Assembly (NCBI RefSeq): GCF_024868665.1
Contig: NC_079891.1
Location: 21,824,946 to 21,888,945 of the forward strand
Length of the DNA stretch: 64,000 bases
Source: Triplophysa rosa
Lineage: Eukaryota; Chordata; Actinopteri; Cypriniformes; Nemacheilidae
Direction of reading: 5' to 3'
The notes under the pieces were generated by a model that was given only the letters and a program-made list of their open reading frames with translations, was not told where the DNA came from and made no database searches. Shown here piece by piece: positions 1 to 14,340 of this stretch. Each line of letters starts with the position of its first letter. Position 1 is the first letter of the stretch. Made by a program: the position numbers and the translations under genes.

Positions 1-121
1 AAATGTTTGAGTTATAGTAGTGATCTGACCCATGTATAAACTTCTTTAACTAGAACTATTGCACAAAGCTGAGAGTCAATGAGATATCCATATCCGGCAT
101 TCTGTCATTTATAATAATCTG

Positions 122-127
122 TTTATT
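122..127 (-). terminator. Candidate polyadenylation signal for ttll11
   Basis: An AATAAA hexamer on the minus strand, 66 nt past the TGA stop of ttll11. It is the first canonical hexamer after the stop, but such hexamers are common in AT-rich DNA and other sites may lie beyond the window edge. Confidence 0.4.
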
Positions 128-193
128 TCTCGTTTACTTTAATACCCATTTTCCTCAGAACAGCTAACAAACAGTCAATTCAGGTTATGATTG

Positions 194-489
194 TCAGTTG
201 TCTGCGTTTCCCTTAGCAGAAGGTTGCAATGGCTGATGCCATCGATGGTATTGATGTCGGCGCGTCAGAGCAGGAGAGTTAAGAGTGGGTGGAGCTGAAT
301 AGTGAGCGGAGGCGGGGTTAGCGTTTGTGTGTGATCTGTGAGGGCGTGGTTTCTCACCATGGCCCTGCCCGTCGAGGGACGTCTCGCACACCTCCAGCAA
401 TGAGACCAACTGCTCCCGAAGGGGTAAAGCTTTGAACCTGCGTGCTGCCAGGTAAAAAAAGGCCTCAATAAATGCCTGAAGACCCATCC
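194..489 (-). CDS. ttll11: ttll11 terminal coding exon 9
   Basis: The last exon reads MGLQAFIEAFFYLAARRFKA then LPLREQLVSLLEVCE. A diverged His/Pro/Ser-rich tail follows, ending in a TGA stop at 196-194. The acceptor is ctttcag. The conserved helix aligns with the TTLL11 C terminus. Confidence 0.92.
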
Positions 490-3400
490 CTGAAAGGAAA
501 GATGGAGAAAGAGCGTTATTTTACCTTTTTAAAATAGCAATCCCTGTCAGTTTGAATTGGATCATTGATGTCTTGAACACAAATGGTGTATGACTAGTTA
601 CACAAGGTTATAAACCAAAACAAACCTAACCTCACTTCAGTTCAGATACATGATATTGACATTTACACACTATGTTCGCAAGAGGATGAAACGTTTGAAA
701 CACAACTAATGCTATTTCAGAGCTGTAAGCTGGTGGGTTTAGCGATTAATCAGAAGTATACATCCACCAGTTCAGCTTGTTTAATTAATGGACCTTCAGT
801 TGTGTATTATTTAATACACACAGTCTCAACCATAGCTCAACGATGATAAAAACTTCATTACTGTATACAGCATATTTATATTCCTGCTAAAAACTTCATC
901 CACAATCTTAGATCGTCACAAGAGATTTCTCAAGGTCATTTCTGCGCCTGAGTGCGGACGGAGAGAAGCACATACAGCAAAGTTGAGACTAAAGAGAAAA
1001 ACTTAAAAAAAGGTTTTAAAACTGAAGAAGAGGATAGGAATTCTCTCTTTGTATTTCAACTGGAAGATACTTGAGCTTATACAAAGGATTTCGGGGGCCT
1101 GGGGGGTTAAGGCCTGAAGGTGGTCACAGATCACTCGCCCAACTACATACAACGACCTTTATTGAGCCCTCACTGAGAAAAATAACCTTAAAATTGAGGT
1201 CAGAAATATGGCCGTGTAGGTGCACATTAATGGTGATCGAGTGGATGGCAACAGTAAGCAATGTTGACCAGAATACAAGTTAAAGGCATAGTTCACCAAG
1301 AAAAAAATCCTTCACCCCTTTCTTCTGCAAAACGAAAAGAAAAAGAAGACACTCCGAGAAATATCTATTAATATATTATATATATTATATTATTATATAA
1401 TATATTATATAATATATAAGTGGTTTTGTGTCCATACAATGGAAGTCAATGGGGTCCAATTTTGTTTGGTTTCCAACATTCTTCAAAATATCTTTTGTGT
1501 TCTGCAGAAAGAAAGTCATACAGGTTTGGAATAACATGAGGGTGAGTTCATTATGATTTTGGGGTGATCTCTTTAAGGTTTAAGATGACTAATGAAGTAT
1601 TAAATCAATCAAGCAGACTGAACCATATAATGGACAACTATAGACAAATAAATAAAACAGCTTCAAAAGTTGTCAGCATTTCTCATTAGTAAATGCATTG
1701 AAGGGACAGTTCGGAATTGCCCATCCAAGGCAATTCCATCACCACCCAAGAAAAAGGCGACCATCTGGCCGGCCCAGCTCAGACAATTCCATCCCCAGCC
1801 GAGAGCAAAGACGGACTACCTGTCACATAAATGCTAAATTTACAATACTTGGTATTTAATGCTAAACTTACATCACACGACAGCAGTTTGAAGTTATGGC
1901 TGCACTCAGTGACTTTGATTGGAGGTAGCTGGGTGGGTGTTGTGGGGAGTGGGGGGGCTTGTTGGTTGTGGTTCGGGGCGTTTCATTTGTTGGGACTGTG
2001 TGGATCTGGTCTGGTTGGTCTTGTTTTGTGGTCGATGTCGGACAACAGAGGAATAAAGTTAATTATGCCATTACTACTTTTCCCTGGTTGTTCCTCTGTT
2101 GTCTGTTGTTGATCGCGGAATGAGACCGGGTTGGACCTGCACGGTTTCGGCGGGTGGGGCTTCCTGGGTCGCGGCTCGTGGGCTCTCCCTGTTCTTCGTG
2201 AACGTTGCTCGGTGGCTTTGGTCGGGGTCGCTGAGTGCAGCCATGACACGTCAGAGGAGATCTGGCCCTCCCGGCTGAGCCTGGTTTCTCCCGAGGTTTT
2301 TTTTTTCTCCATTATTCAGCATTGGAGTTTGGGTTCCTCGCCACAGCAGAGCAGTGCAGTGTTGGCTTGCTCACCGGGAGACTGCATTTATTTATTTATT
2401 CATTTATTTATTAGATATTATTTATTATAATGATCTTGCTTGGTCTATAAACACCATGCACTGTGCTGTGTTTTACCTTTCTGTGTTTTTCTTATTTGCT
2501 CCTGTAAAGCTGCTTTGGAACAATGCACATTGTGAAAAGCGCTATATAAATAAAATTGAATTGAATTGAATTGAACAGTTCACCCAAAAATGAAAATTCT
2601 GTCGTGAATTACTCTCAGGTTGTTCCAAACCTGTATAAATGTATGCTTGGTTGACAACAAAGAAAGATATTTGGAAGAATGTTAGCAACTGACAGTTCTG
2701 GGGCACCATTGACTACCATAGTAGAAAGAATATATAAATAAATGTATACAGATACAACTTGAGGTTGAGAAATTCATGTTAGAATTTCCATTTTTGGGGG
2801 AACTATCACTGTAATACAGATCACAGCAAAGCACTCTCTCTCTTTCCTTATCAGGCAAAAACAGTTCAATCCCCTTTTAGACACCCACTTCTATAATTTA
2901 TAAATATAAACCTTATTACCTTTCTCTCACCATGTGCTATAATCCAAGCTTCGCATCTATGTGTGTGCGTATCTATGTGTGCAAAAAACTAATGGCTACA
3001 TTCGACGCAACCTTGCAAAACGTTACGGAATTCAACCCACATCATTCCACTGCGGCCATTTAGGAGGATAGAGACTCGAGTATATATTCATTTTCATTTT
3101 TTGATTAGCAGAAGCAAGACAGGGCATACATTATTCATTTCATACGTTCTCCCGAGAAAATGATGCTAGCGTGACCCCAACCTAATGCACCATCACAAGG
3201 AATATTACCAGTGCTCATTTCAAATCAAAAATTTCTTCTGGGCACATTAGCTTTGCCACACACACACAAAAAATGTCTTCACTTACAAGTGTCATTTCAA
3301 AGTCTGAGCGAGAAAAAAAATCCTGAGGCGGACCTTTAGAATTGTGGTTATCTGGCATCAGTTGATTGGTCATCTATTTTCCAAGTTACAAGTACTGCGC

Positions 3401-6400
3401 AAATGAATCTAGAATTGAATGTGTTTTTCAATTATCTTCTCATGCTGTGGAAAATGCGTGATGAATAGTTGCAAATGTGTGTTTCACTGGATGTTTAACA
3501 GCGTTTGGATGGTACGCTGGCCCCCGGGCGTGAAGATGTTCTCTAAACTGTCATGATTGGTGGGCGCTTGCCTGCTTCTCTGGAGTCAGGGAGCGTTCCA
3601 GCGCAGCGACGAGTGATGTCGATGTACAGGATGTCTGCTGAAGCCATGGAGAAGCTGCTGTTGCTCAGCTTACAGTTCCTGAAAAGACTCGCGTTTAGTG
3701 GAGTATGTAACACATTAAGTGAGCACCTGAATATTGAAAATGTGCAATTAATTAAATGTTGGAAGGGCAAAAATATACAAGTTGAACCAATATTCTTGTT
3801 CAGGCTTAGTTAGGAACAGTGTTGGGTAAGTTACTCTGAAAACGTAATTAATTACTAGTTACTAATTACATATTCAATAGTGTAATTAGATTACTGTACA
3901 AATTACTCTCTCCAAAAAGTATTTAATTACTCATTACTAATTACTTTCTATATCCTACATCAACCTTGATTAGTTAAGTGATTCAAGGATAGACATGAAA
4001 CGGCTCTTTTAATTCATTCAAATAAATAATATAAAACTACATAAAATAGTATTATTAACTGACCAAAGTATTATAAATGTGAGAATTATACATTGAAGCA
4101 CGGATTTTAAAGTTAGATTTAGAATTTTGATTTCAGTTCCACTATTGCACACACATATATTACACAAAGTATTTAGTTGAATTACATCAGAAGTAACTGT
4201 AATTAAATTACAGAAAACATTTGAGTAATCCCTTACTTTACTTTTTCAAGGGAAAAGTAATTAAATTACAGTAACTAATTACTTAGTAATTAATATTATA
4301 TTAATATTAATATAATATCTCTAGCGGATGGAGAAATAGTCCCCAATATACCACAATTGAAATAAACCTTCTTCTGAATATATATGTTTAGATGAATATT
4401 TAGGAGAACATACAGTATATGTGTGTGTACGTTTGTGAGAGTGTATATGCAATTGAATTTAAGATGTCTTTAGTCGGAAGGATCACTGCTCATTCGGTAT
4501 CAATCCGCACATAACTGCCGGAGTCACTTTCCGCCGTTTTCACACAAGTTGGGCAGCCATTTTCTCAAGTTGCAGTGGCAGTAAATAAAAGTTAATTTTT
4601 GACTAAATTAATTGACAAAGACGCAAATATTCCATGTTTTTGTGAAGATATACTGTATATAAAGATGTGTTATATGGTATGTGTTTGAGGGAAAGTAAAG
4701 CTTAGTTAAGATAAAGGCCTAAGTGTTTACGTTGTAACGTTATGTCTGACGGAAATTACATTTTAGTCAAGGGAAAAGTCTTTCACCCTGCTAATTAATA
4801 ACACGCAATGTTTAAATCTGTATAATGAAGGTTTTAAATGTAATTTTGGCGTGTTGTATGATATATCTTTTTTTAAAGTTAAGATATCCATGTGCTTTTT
4901 CTCTCATAAGCCATGTTGTGTACGTTATGTTGCTGTATGGTGCTCCATTTTGATGCGACTGACTGAAATCTATTAAACTTATTGTTAAAAATAGTAATAA
5001 GTTATATCAGGGTAACATGGGCTTGTTTTGTGTGTTTTTGCCTGCGCAGTTTATTCAACTAAGATGGCATGAGGTTGAGTAATTTCTTTGAGAACTTGGG
5101 TGAATTATTCCTTCATGTTTTCTTCTGTTTTCCAATGTTATTTCCAGGTCTATGCAGAATTTAAGAGGAATCTGCACTCAACTTTCCACAAAGCCTTGGA
5201 AGTCTGTGCTAAAGATCTTATGGATGAGTTAAATGCTACAAGCCTAACGTAGATGAGGCACACATGCACACTGTTCTCAAATAAATTCATTTGTATATTT
5301 GAACCTATGATTTCTTTATTGCAGTCCACAGCCATGCATCGATGGAGAGCAGCAAGTGATTTTCTCAACAGGAATTCACAAATTCAAAATACTTATGTTT
5401 TGTGTCATTTTTTTCAATAGGCCTTTTTTGCAGTTCAGCAAATAAGTTTGCTGTTGTATTTCAAATGTAATGTCTGTCAACAGGAGCACTCAATCATGTA
5501 TGTTCAGTCTATATGAGAAGTGATTGTTATGAGTTATTTGTGTGGTTTACTTTTTGACTTGAAAGATTCCAGATAATATTTTTTGGTAACAACCCCAATG
5601 TGCAATTATTTATAACTAGTTCCACAGGTTTTTCTAGTTAAAATTCCCAAATAATAAGAATTAATTGAAGTAACGGATAAAACGTGGGGTAAATACTTGG
5701 ATTTTAATTTTCAGAATCTTTGCTGTATGTTTTCAAATATTAAACAAATTAAAAAACTTTAGTTGAATGAACTATAAAACTAGTTGAGCAAGTATACTTT
5801 TTAATATTTGAGTCAAGTTTGGGCCAACTAAAAAAGAACAATTCAAGTAACACTTTGGGGACAGAAATTGAGTAAACGTAACATTTCTTTGGAACTAGTT
5901 CCTAAATAATAATTAGTTGAAACAACTTGAATTTTTTTACAGTGTAGACACCTGAACTAAGAGGTAACTGAAATGAGCCATAACAATTTGTGCAAATCAA
6001 ATTTAAGCCTCAAAGCAAAAAGTGATTCCAGTCTGTAATTAAATAAGGATCCAAGTGCAGGATATCATTGATAACATGTCCAAGCTTAAAGCCACACTAT
6101 TGAACTTTTGCTCACGGCTCCCCCATGTGGTTGATAAGCGCAATTGTCTTTTACCAGTGTCATAAATACTGTCACAGTATAAGCTTCCCCATGGGCACCG
6201 TACTACACGTGAATTTGTTGGCTAAACTAATGAAACTGGCGAATGCAGAAAAGTTGTTTGGAAACCATTTCGCACTCTACCGCTTGGAAGTAAAATGATA
6301 CTTGGGATTATAACAAAGACTGCATTGTTCTTCCAGAAGAAAATCATATTCGTTTAGGATGCCTTGAGGGTGAGTAAAACATTGTGAAATTTTGATTCAG

Positions 6401-7160
6401 GGGTGAAATATCCCTTTAAGAGACATTGTTTAAATGTCTAAAAACTACAAAGTGTTGCTTTAAATGAGATGAAATATTCTTTCATTTTATCATTCATTTC
6501 TTTTAGAAAAAAAATACATTACACTGGCATAACCAATCATGCGAGTTTGAGGTGGGTCAGTCAGTCAGTTGGTTTGACCAACGTAAGACAAAATAAATTT
6601 TTGTAGTTTCATTTCATGATTCAAGCAGAGCGGAAAATGCACAGTTCAACAGTTCACATTTCCATTAATGTGTTCATTACTGCTATTCTCTATAGTGCAT
6701 TTAAACTCCTGTTTGTAATTATTTCATGCGCTTATGCATGTATGTATTAAAAATGATATTCACTATGTATTTTTTGCTGACTTTTCCCCCAAAGAAACTT
6801 ACACTTCATTGAAGACACATTTTATCAGTACATTTAGAAACCAAACCCATGACATACTTCCACATTCTACCAGTTGAGCTGATGACTTACCGTATGAAGG
6901 TGCGAAAACCGGTCGGACCCAATCTCATGGTTCCTTTGACTCCAAGGAAGCGCAGGAAAATGGTGGCAATGCGTTCAACAACCCGCAGGTAATTAAACTG
7001 CTTGGTGTATTTAGGAAAGACTTGCTTTAAACACAGAGATGGAAGAGAATCTGCCAGGCCTTCTTTCTCATCACTTTCTGCATCCACGACAATAGCATTC
7101 TCAGGAGAACCGTCTCCCAAATTTGTGCTGTTGGCATAGAGACAGATTGATTGACAGCTG

Positions 7161-7200
<40 letters not shown>

Positions 7201-8597
7201 TAAAGACTTGTTTTGCTGTCAAACTTCAAACAGAACACCATTAAAGCACATATAAGTGGTCCATACAATGGTCAGTGTTTGTCAGTTTCTAACACAACAA
7301 TTGTATGGCTTCCGAAGACTTGGTATACTGCATATGAGTCATACTTTCATGGTGCTTTCCAAACTGTCACTGTTGAAATTCAAAACTTCCTACTCTTGTT
7401 CTACCATCTCTTAACTGAAAAAAATAACAGCATATGAGTTTTGGAAAGATGTGAGAGAAAGAGACAATTCGTTGTTTTTAGTGCGAACTATTATTTCAAA
7501 AGGTCTGGATATGTGAGTAGCCACAAACTCCAATTTCATACATGGATACAGGTGAGATGTGCCTTTGAAGCGCATTTCAAGAATATTAAAAACACACTTT
7601 ATTTTCTAACATCCAAGTCCTCTTTTCATTGAAAAGTAGCTCACAGTTCAGTCAAATCTTCTTTATCTCCACTTTCCCAATGTTTAGTACACTCTCACTT
7701 CCCCGTCCGTATCATCTGGATTCTAAATCAATTTGTTCAGGTGTCCTTTGGAAAGAAATGTTTTGGGCTAAATTCTTCTACTGGTACCTTACAGAATATG
7801 CATTTATTTGATGCTTTATTTTTTGTGAAAGTCAAGGTTATATTCATAAAGCATGCACAAGTTGTTAATACTTACAATAAAGTTGCATTTGTTAATATTA
7901 TTTAATGCATTAGCTAACATGAATGAACTATCATGAGCAATACCTCTGCAGCATTTATTAATCTTAGTTCATGTTCATTTCAGCATTTACTAATACTGTA
8001 TATTTTTAAATCAAAAGTTGTATCTGTCAACATTAGTCAATGCAACATATGAATAATTGTATTGACATTAACTAACATTAACTTACATGAACTAATAATG
8101 AGCAATCGCATATTGTTAATGCATTTACTTCATGTTAACAAATACAACCTTATCGTAAAGGGTTACCAAAAATGTGTTAGTTGAGCTTATGATAATAGCC
8201 CTCAGTAGCCCACAAACAAATAACATCTGTCAAGTAGGATTTCAAAGCACAGGACTATGCTATCACACAACAAAAAAACAAATCACAAGCCACATGATTT
8301 TCTTTCTTTTCTCACCCACGGACAACATAATGAAAAACAATTATTCAACAATCACAAAACCAACCAAGCAAACTCCTCACATATACGTGCACTGAGACCA
8401 GATGGCCAGAAATCCAAACACAAATTCATGTGTGGATTACTGCATTCAGTAGCAGTGTAAGTAACTCAAAGCAGATGTACTTCCTTGGCTTTTCACCTAA
8501 AGGTTATTGTACTTGTGAGTTACAGGGCAAAAGTACTAATGATAGAGACACAACTTAATTCCACACTTAAACACACTTAGCCCAAGACTGCAAGAGC

Positions 8598-8638
<41 letters not shown>

Positions 8639-11600
8639 GTGTGTGTGTGTGTGTGTGGACTTGGTTTTTATATGTTAGTGGGGACCTAAACTTGAATGCA
8701 CACCAACACATGGGGACCCGTGTCACTGTGGGGACCAAAATTGAGGTCCCCACGGGGCACAAAAGCTTACATATTGTACAGAATGATAATTTTTGAAAAT
8801 CTAAAAATGCAAAAAGTGTTCTATTATCTTTAGGTTTAGGTTTAGGGGTTGGGTTAGGGGATAAAATATACAGTTTGTACAGTATACAACTCATTACGCC
8901 TATGGACTGTCCCCACGGAGATAATAAAACATACATGTGTGTGTGTGTGTGTGTGTGCGTGTGTGTGTTCACACAGAAATGCTTTAACTTTATGAGATCA
9001 TAATTCTTATTATGACTTTCAGGGGTTTATCTCTTACACAAAATACATATCTACACAATCAAAGAGAAAAAAACTAAATCAGGGCCATGTCTAGGGGGAA
9101 CATTGCCCCTCCATATTTTTCTTGTGCCCCTCCAAAAACATCCAGCTGACAATAAAAAGAAATGATAAAAAAACATATATAATTTTTTTATATTTGTGTG
9201 ATCTATTAAATAATGATCTGTCAATTTAATCTTAAAAAATAACCATGCAATAAACTATCACAATATCTGCTCAACCAGAATATATGATTGCCTCCCCCCA
9301 GTCGAGCCAGCATAGTACCGGGCCAGTTCATAATGTGTTTAAAGTACAAAAGGGTACAATATATCTAAAAGTCTAAAATAATTTCAGGGCTTCAAACTTT
9401 AAGGTCTTTTGAGAAATGTCCAGAGAAAAAAAAGTCATAAATTCAAACTAAATAAATATATGAGCTGTTTTGTTTTCCTATTTATCTTTTATAAGGTTTG
9501 TATTTTTGAAACTGAATAACCAAATAAAAACCAAAAGAAGGCTCTAGTCTAATTCAGTACCCACTTTAGCAGAAACAAAAATCAAACTTCAATCCTTTAG
9601 TCATGATAATCCAAAAAGGCAGCAACATGACTGACAACACCAAAACAGCAGCACAAATATAACAGCGGTAACCTGTGAGGAACAAACAGTCACTTTATCT
9701 TATTATATTGTATTGTCATTGTGTTGAATGTCTGCACTAGAAGCTTCCAACACCAAAGAAAGTTCCTTGTGTGTGCAAGCACACTTGGCAATAAAGCTCT
9801 TCTGATTCTGATTTAAAAGACATTATGTCTGTGCAAAACCTTAGTGACTTTATACTGCTGTCAGTATTAGAGCTGACAGTCACTCTCAGGACAGCACTGC
9901 TTTGAAAAATATACTGAACAACAGTGTGTTCATTCAAACAGTCACAGAAGGTTTGGTATTTCAGTTTGAGTCAAAGTAAGACATGAGATAAAAAGCTTGT
10001 TCTTTGCAGAACTACCATTGGATTTATTCATTCATTTATTCAGATTTTTTATCCTAATATGAACTCACTTTTGCTTTAGTACTACAGAGACTGTGTACCA
10101 TATCCCATTTATAGAATCTGAAAGAATAAAAAAAATTGGCCTTTTTATGTAGTACTGCCCAGAAGAAGCAGTATAATACATATTGTTATTAGTATACTGC
10201 ACAAAAAAAAAGAACAGAAATTCACACAAACTATTTGTTCAGGTTATGTGATGTCATCGGTTTTTCTCCTCAAGCATCCAGGATGTAAATATGCATTGTC
10301 AAATAGTAAGTTAGTTAGGGCAATACTAAATAAAAACAAAATGTAATTTATATGTAAACTTATACATAGAACGCAATTTACTTGTCTCACACCTTCACGC
10401 ACTCACAAAATAACTGACAGGCGAGAATTCAGAGAAATTCACACTTTTGCCAATTTGCAGTTTTGTGTCAGAATTACTAAAACGCATAACTATACTTAAC
10501 AAGAATGTGCGTACTGAGTCTTTTGTACTCTATGCACACAAACTCACAAACTGTATGTCTCAATTAAACTTTTAGCTGACTCCACTCTTTCCTTTAAAAC
10601 AATAGTTGCCTTACCTTTATTTCCCCCCAGGCCTATACACTTAATAAAGTGTAAGTGCACACAGCATGTGGCTTAAATAAACTGTTTACGTACAGCAAGC
10701 TACTAAAAAGTGACCGTTCAAGATAAACAGCATGACACACACACACACACTCGTTCACAGGTCATGAGGCCGTCTACATTTCCATGACTGAAACAGATAG
10801 AGAAAGACTGACCGCCTGACCACACAAGTGTGAAATTCCATCGGAGGATTTCCTCAATTTCATTTTTCCGGTTTATGACGCCATTATTTCACTAAGACAC
10901 ACACACGAAAACACACATTGCACCAGTGTCAGTGACTCACACTCCGTACTGTTTCCTCTGAGCGGGGTCCATGAGCCGCAGTGTGTCTCTGATCACTCCC
11001 ACTTTCACCTCTTCATCAACAAGACTCGGAACATATTCAAACACACCAGGTGACACCTGCAACAAACAGTGTCAAGAATCAACCGACTGCTGCTTATACC
11101 TCTGTTAAACACAAGTGCAGTCATTGTTAAATATAATGACAAGATTTGAGCAACAGTAGCTGCCAGGAGACATTGACTTCACAAACTAACTCAAAACTGA
11201 ACATGTTGAGATGAACTCTGACCTGTGCATGATGGTTCTCATGCCGGTGGCTGTTTATTTGAATCAAACTACATTGTATGAAGAAAGATGAGCAGCCTCA
11301 CCTCCTGTTCATGTTCAATCCTCATGCTGGGATTAGAATTGACCTCTAGTAAAATAGGCTTCAAATTTTTCATCAGCAGGATGTCAAAGCCCAGGATCTA
11401 CAGTGGAGATCATTTTATTGTTATTTGCAATGTTTGCTCTTTTAATAGGGGCTTTTCACACTTTGCTTATCCCCAGGTTATCTTCTAAACCCCGCTTTTA
11501 ATCCCGGGTAAACGAACGTTTCACACTTGTAATTTTGAAGCAGGGTTAGCACCGCTTCTGCAGGGTTAACCCTGCATTGCGGTGTCAAACGTGTGCAGTG

Positions 11601-14276
11601 TAAAATGAAGCGGGGGTGGAACGATATGACCCGACGCTTAGCAACGGACACCCAATCAAAACTGAACAGCGCTTACCTCATTTCACAAGCTGTGTACAGT
11701 CACAGAAACTCCACGTGCTGTGTAAACAATCCTTAGTAATGTCTTAGTAGGATTAAAACAGCCAAAAAGGATTTGCGAGGTGTCATTTTTTCTCGGATGC
11801 GGTTATTTAAAGGGACCACGCACTATTTTTAGTCTGTCAGTTTGACGCTGCAGTATTTATCCAATCATGACTGTTGACACCGCAAATATGCAAATAAAAA
11901 TGTTAACCCAGGGTTTAGTGATGTACAGTGTGAATTGTCAGGTTATGAATACCCACCAGGGTTATCTCTTAACCCCTGGTATATTATAAGCAGTGCGAAA
12001 CGTGAAACATGTAACCCAGGATTCTGTTTACCTGGGGTTTAGAATAACCCGGGGTTAACGATTTCAAGTGCGAAAAGCCTTACATTTACATTTAGTCATT
12101 TAGCAGAAAAACCCCATAGAGTATTGCAGAGATGACGTATTTTTGTGGGCCAACCCGCAAGTTAACGTCGCACTGGTTCCCTCCACCGAAAGCCTGTGCT
12201 TTTTCCCATAGACTTTAGGAAGATCGCAATAAATAAGCTCTGTGATTAAAGAGTAACTATTACAATGTCCTTAAAATTACATTTCCTGCAGTGTGTAATG
12301 TTGTTGTTTGTGAATGTAAGCAGTATGCCAAGTTGTAAAGCCGAAAGTGACCTAATAACCACACAGAAGTTATTGGCTCGGAAAAAAAGGAGTCGACTCT
12401 GAATCACGCGAACGATTCGTCTGTTGCTCTAATTTCAGTTCCACGTCAGATTTGCGTCACTCGGTGCAAACCCCTACGTTCCATTTGCGACACTGCAACG
12501 CTGTATGCGATAGACCAATCACAGCAGACTAGACCATCTGACCAATCAAAGGATGTAGTCGCTTTTAGCAACTTGTTAGCAACCGTTGTTTTTAAAACAT
12601 GATTAAGCTTTAAAAATCATGAACTGTGTTTTATGTCATAGAATAAAACATGAAAATATTTGGAGGTTTCGTAACCTTATTTTAGGCATTTAACCAAAAA
12701 CCAATGCAAAAAATCCATCGACTTTGGGGTGGTGGAACCGGAAATGCTAAAATGCTAACTCGCGTCGGGTTTTGCCTACAAAAATACATACCTTTAAGGT
12801 ATTTACATATATTTATATATAAATATTTATATGCTAGCTTACTCCTAACATTGACTAAATTAACATTTAAAACATTTTCTCTTTTTAATAGACAAATGGA
12901 TTTTTATTAGGGATTTTTGACAATGTACCTCCTACTATCACTACTATCACAACCAAACAGAAAGGAGCAAATCATTATTCAAAGCTGTGACTAGACTAAA
13001 GCCTAAAGGCTATTTAAAAGGGGAACAAGTGCTTCAACATAACCCACCCAAACGTATTCAATAGGACATACATCACTACAGGAAAGAAACTTGTCAAACA
13101 ATTTAATGGGGACATAAATATCTATTTAATTCGCTTATTTGTTTTATTATCTTCTTTGGGACATGCCAGAGACTTCTTTTGTTTTTATACTGACCTAATA
13201 GTACTTTCTATTGCCTACCTATTGTTTTAATACTGGCTGGTACTCACAATGGGCCTCATTCATGAAACATTCGTAAATATATGAGTAAATTCCGAGTGCG
13301 CGTAAAACAGACCTTCCCGAAAACTTTCATCCGGATTCACAAATACTTCATAAACGTCAGATTTTGTAGTAAAATGTGTGTATGTTAATGAATTCCAATC
13401 ATTCGTGAACAGGGCGGCATGCACGCTCATTCACAATTAACATAATCCCTGCCTATGAATTACTGCTACGCAAAATACGTATCTCGGAACGCTGGAATCC
13501 TCTGGACTTCATTCTCTGGTTTGGCTACATTATATTGCATAAATGCATTAGATACTAATAGGCTATATGCTTACCAAAAAAAAAAAAAATCAATTTAACT
13601 GTGTCCACCAAAGCGTTTTTAGCCAGCTAAAATAATAATACCTGGTGCTCTTCTGAAAACGACCAGCTGGTGGCGCCTGAGAACGCTTTGGATGCACTGC
13701 GCGTTATTCCGGAGATGTGGTTGCTGTGATATACTGTAGAATATCCGCAACAGTTATCCTACTTGTTACTAGTATTTTATTTCGAAGAATATTGCCTAAT
13801 ATGAAAATGCAGGACCATTAAATTAACTTCTCGACTGTTGTGTATGATGGTTGGTTAATGTAGTGTTTGTCCCGCCTCTTCTCCACTGTGATTGGAGGAC
13901 GGCTGTGTAAAAAAGGAAAGTGACGAGCAGCTCTGCGTTTTACCCAAAGTTAAAATGTAAAAAATGATTAAAGACAGGGCAAAAGAACGCGTAAAATATT
14001 ATTATGATACATAGTGCATCAAAATGCAGTGTCATCAGTTTGTCTAAAAGAATACAGAACGTTACGTGCGGTTTTAAGCACTATTTACACGTGGTATGGA
14101 GCAGATATACATTTCTTTCGTACCAACTAACATTTTGAAAATACGAACATTTCCATGAATACGAAAATTTACATCAAAACGACTTTAAGAACGATTTACA
14201 CAAAAAATCGTTCTGTTCCTGTTTCATGAATGAGGCCCAATGTACGTGAATAAAATGCACAATGGAGGCTACACTT

Positions 14277-14340
<64 letters not shown>

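Larger units (their letters stand above)
490..3571 (-). other. ttll11 intron 8 (GC-AG), repeat-bearing
   Basis: Holds a short TTAA-flanked MITE (1284-1572), a LINE-type 3' end with a (TTGAA)n tail (about 2260-2575), and a partial MITE copy (about 2576-2815). Nothing recognised in 490-1283 or 2816-3571. Confidence 0.7.
7158..10940 (-). other. ttll11 intron 6
   Basis: Contains a (CA)n tract at the acceptor (7161-7200), a foldback repeat (7860-8166), a (GT)n/GTGGGGAC repeat block (8599-8963) and an L2-like 3' end (9695-9815). The interval 9816-10940 is AT-rich without recognised elements apart from short CA runs near 10735-10750. Confidence 0.65.

Noticed and set aside
8577..8972. A 131-codon ORF rich in HTHTHT
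   Set aside because: Produced by (GT)n microsatellites and a common intronic repeat.
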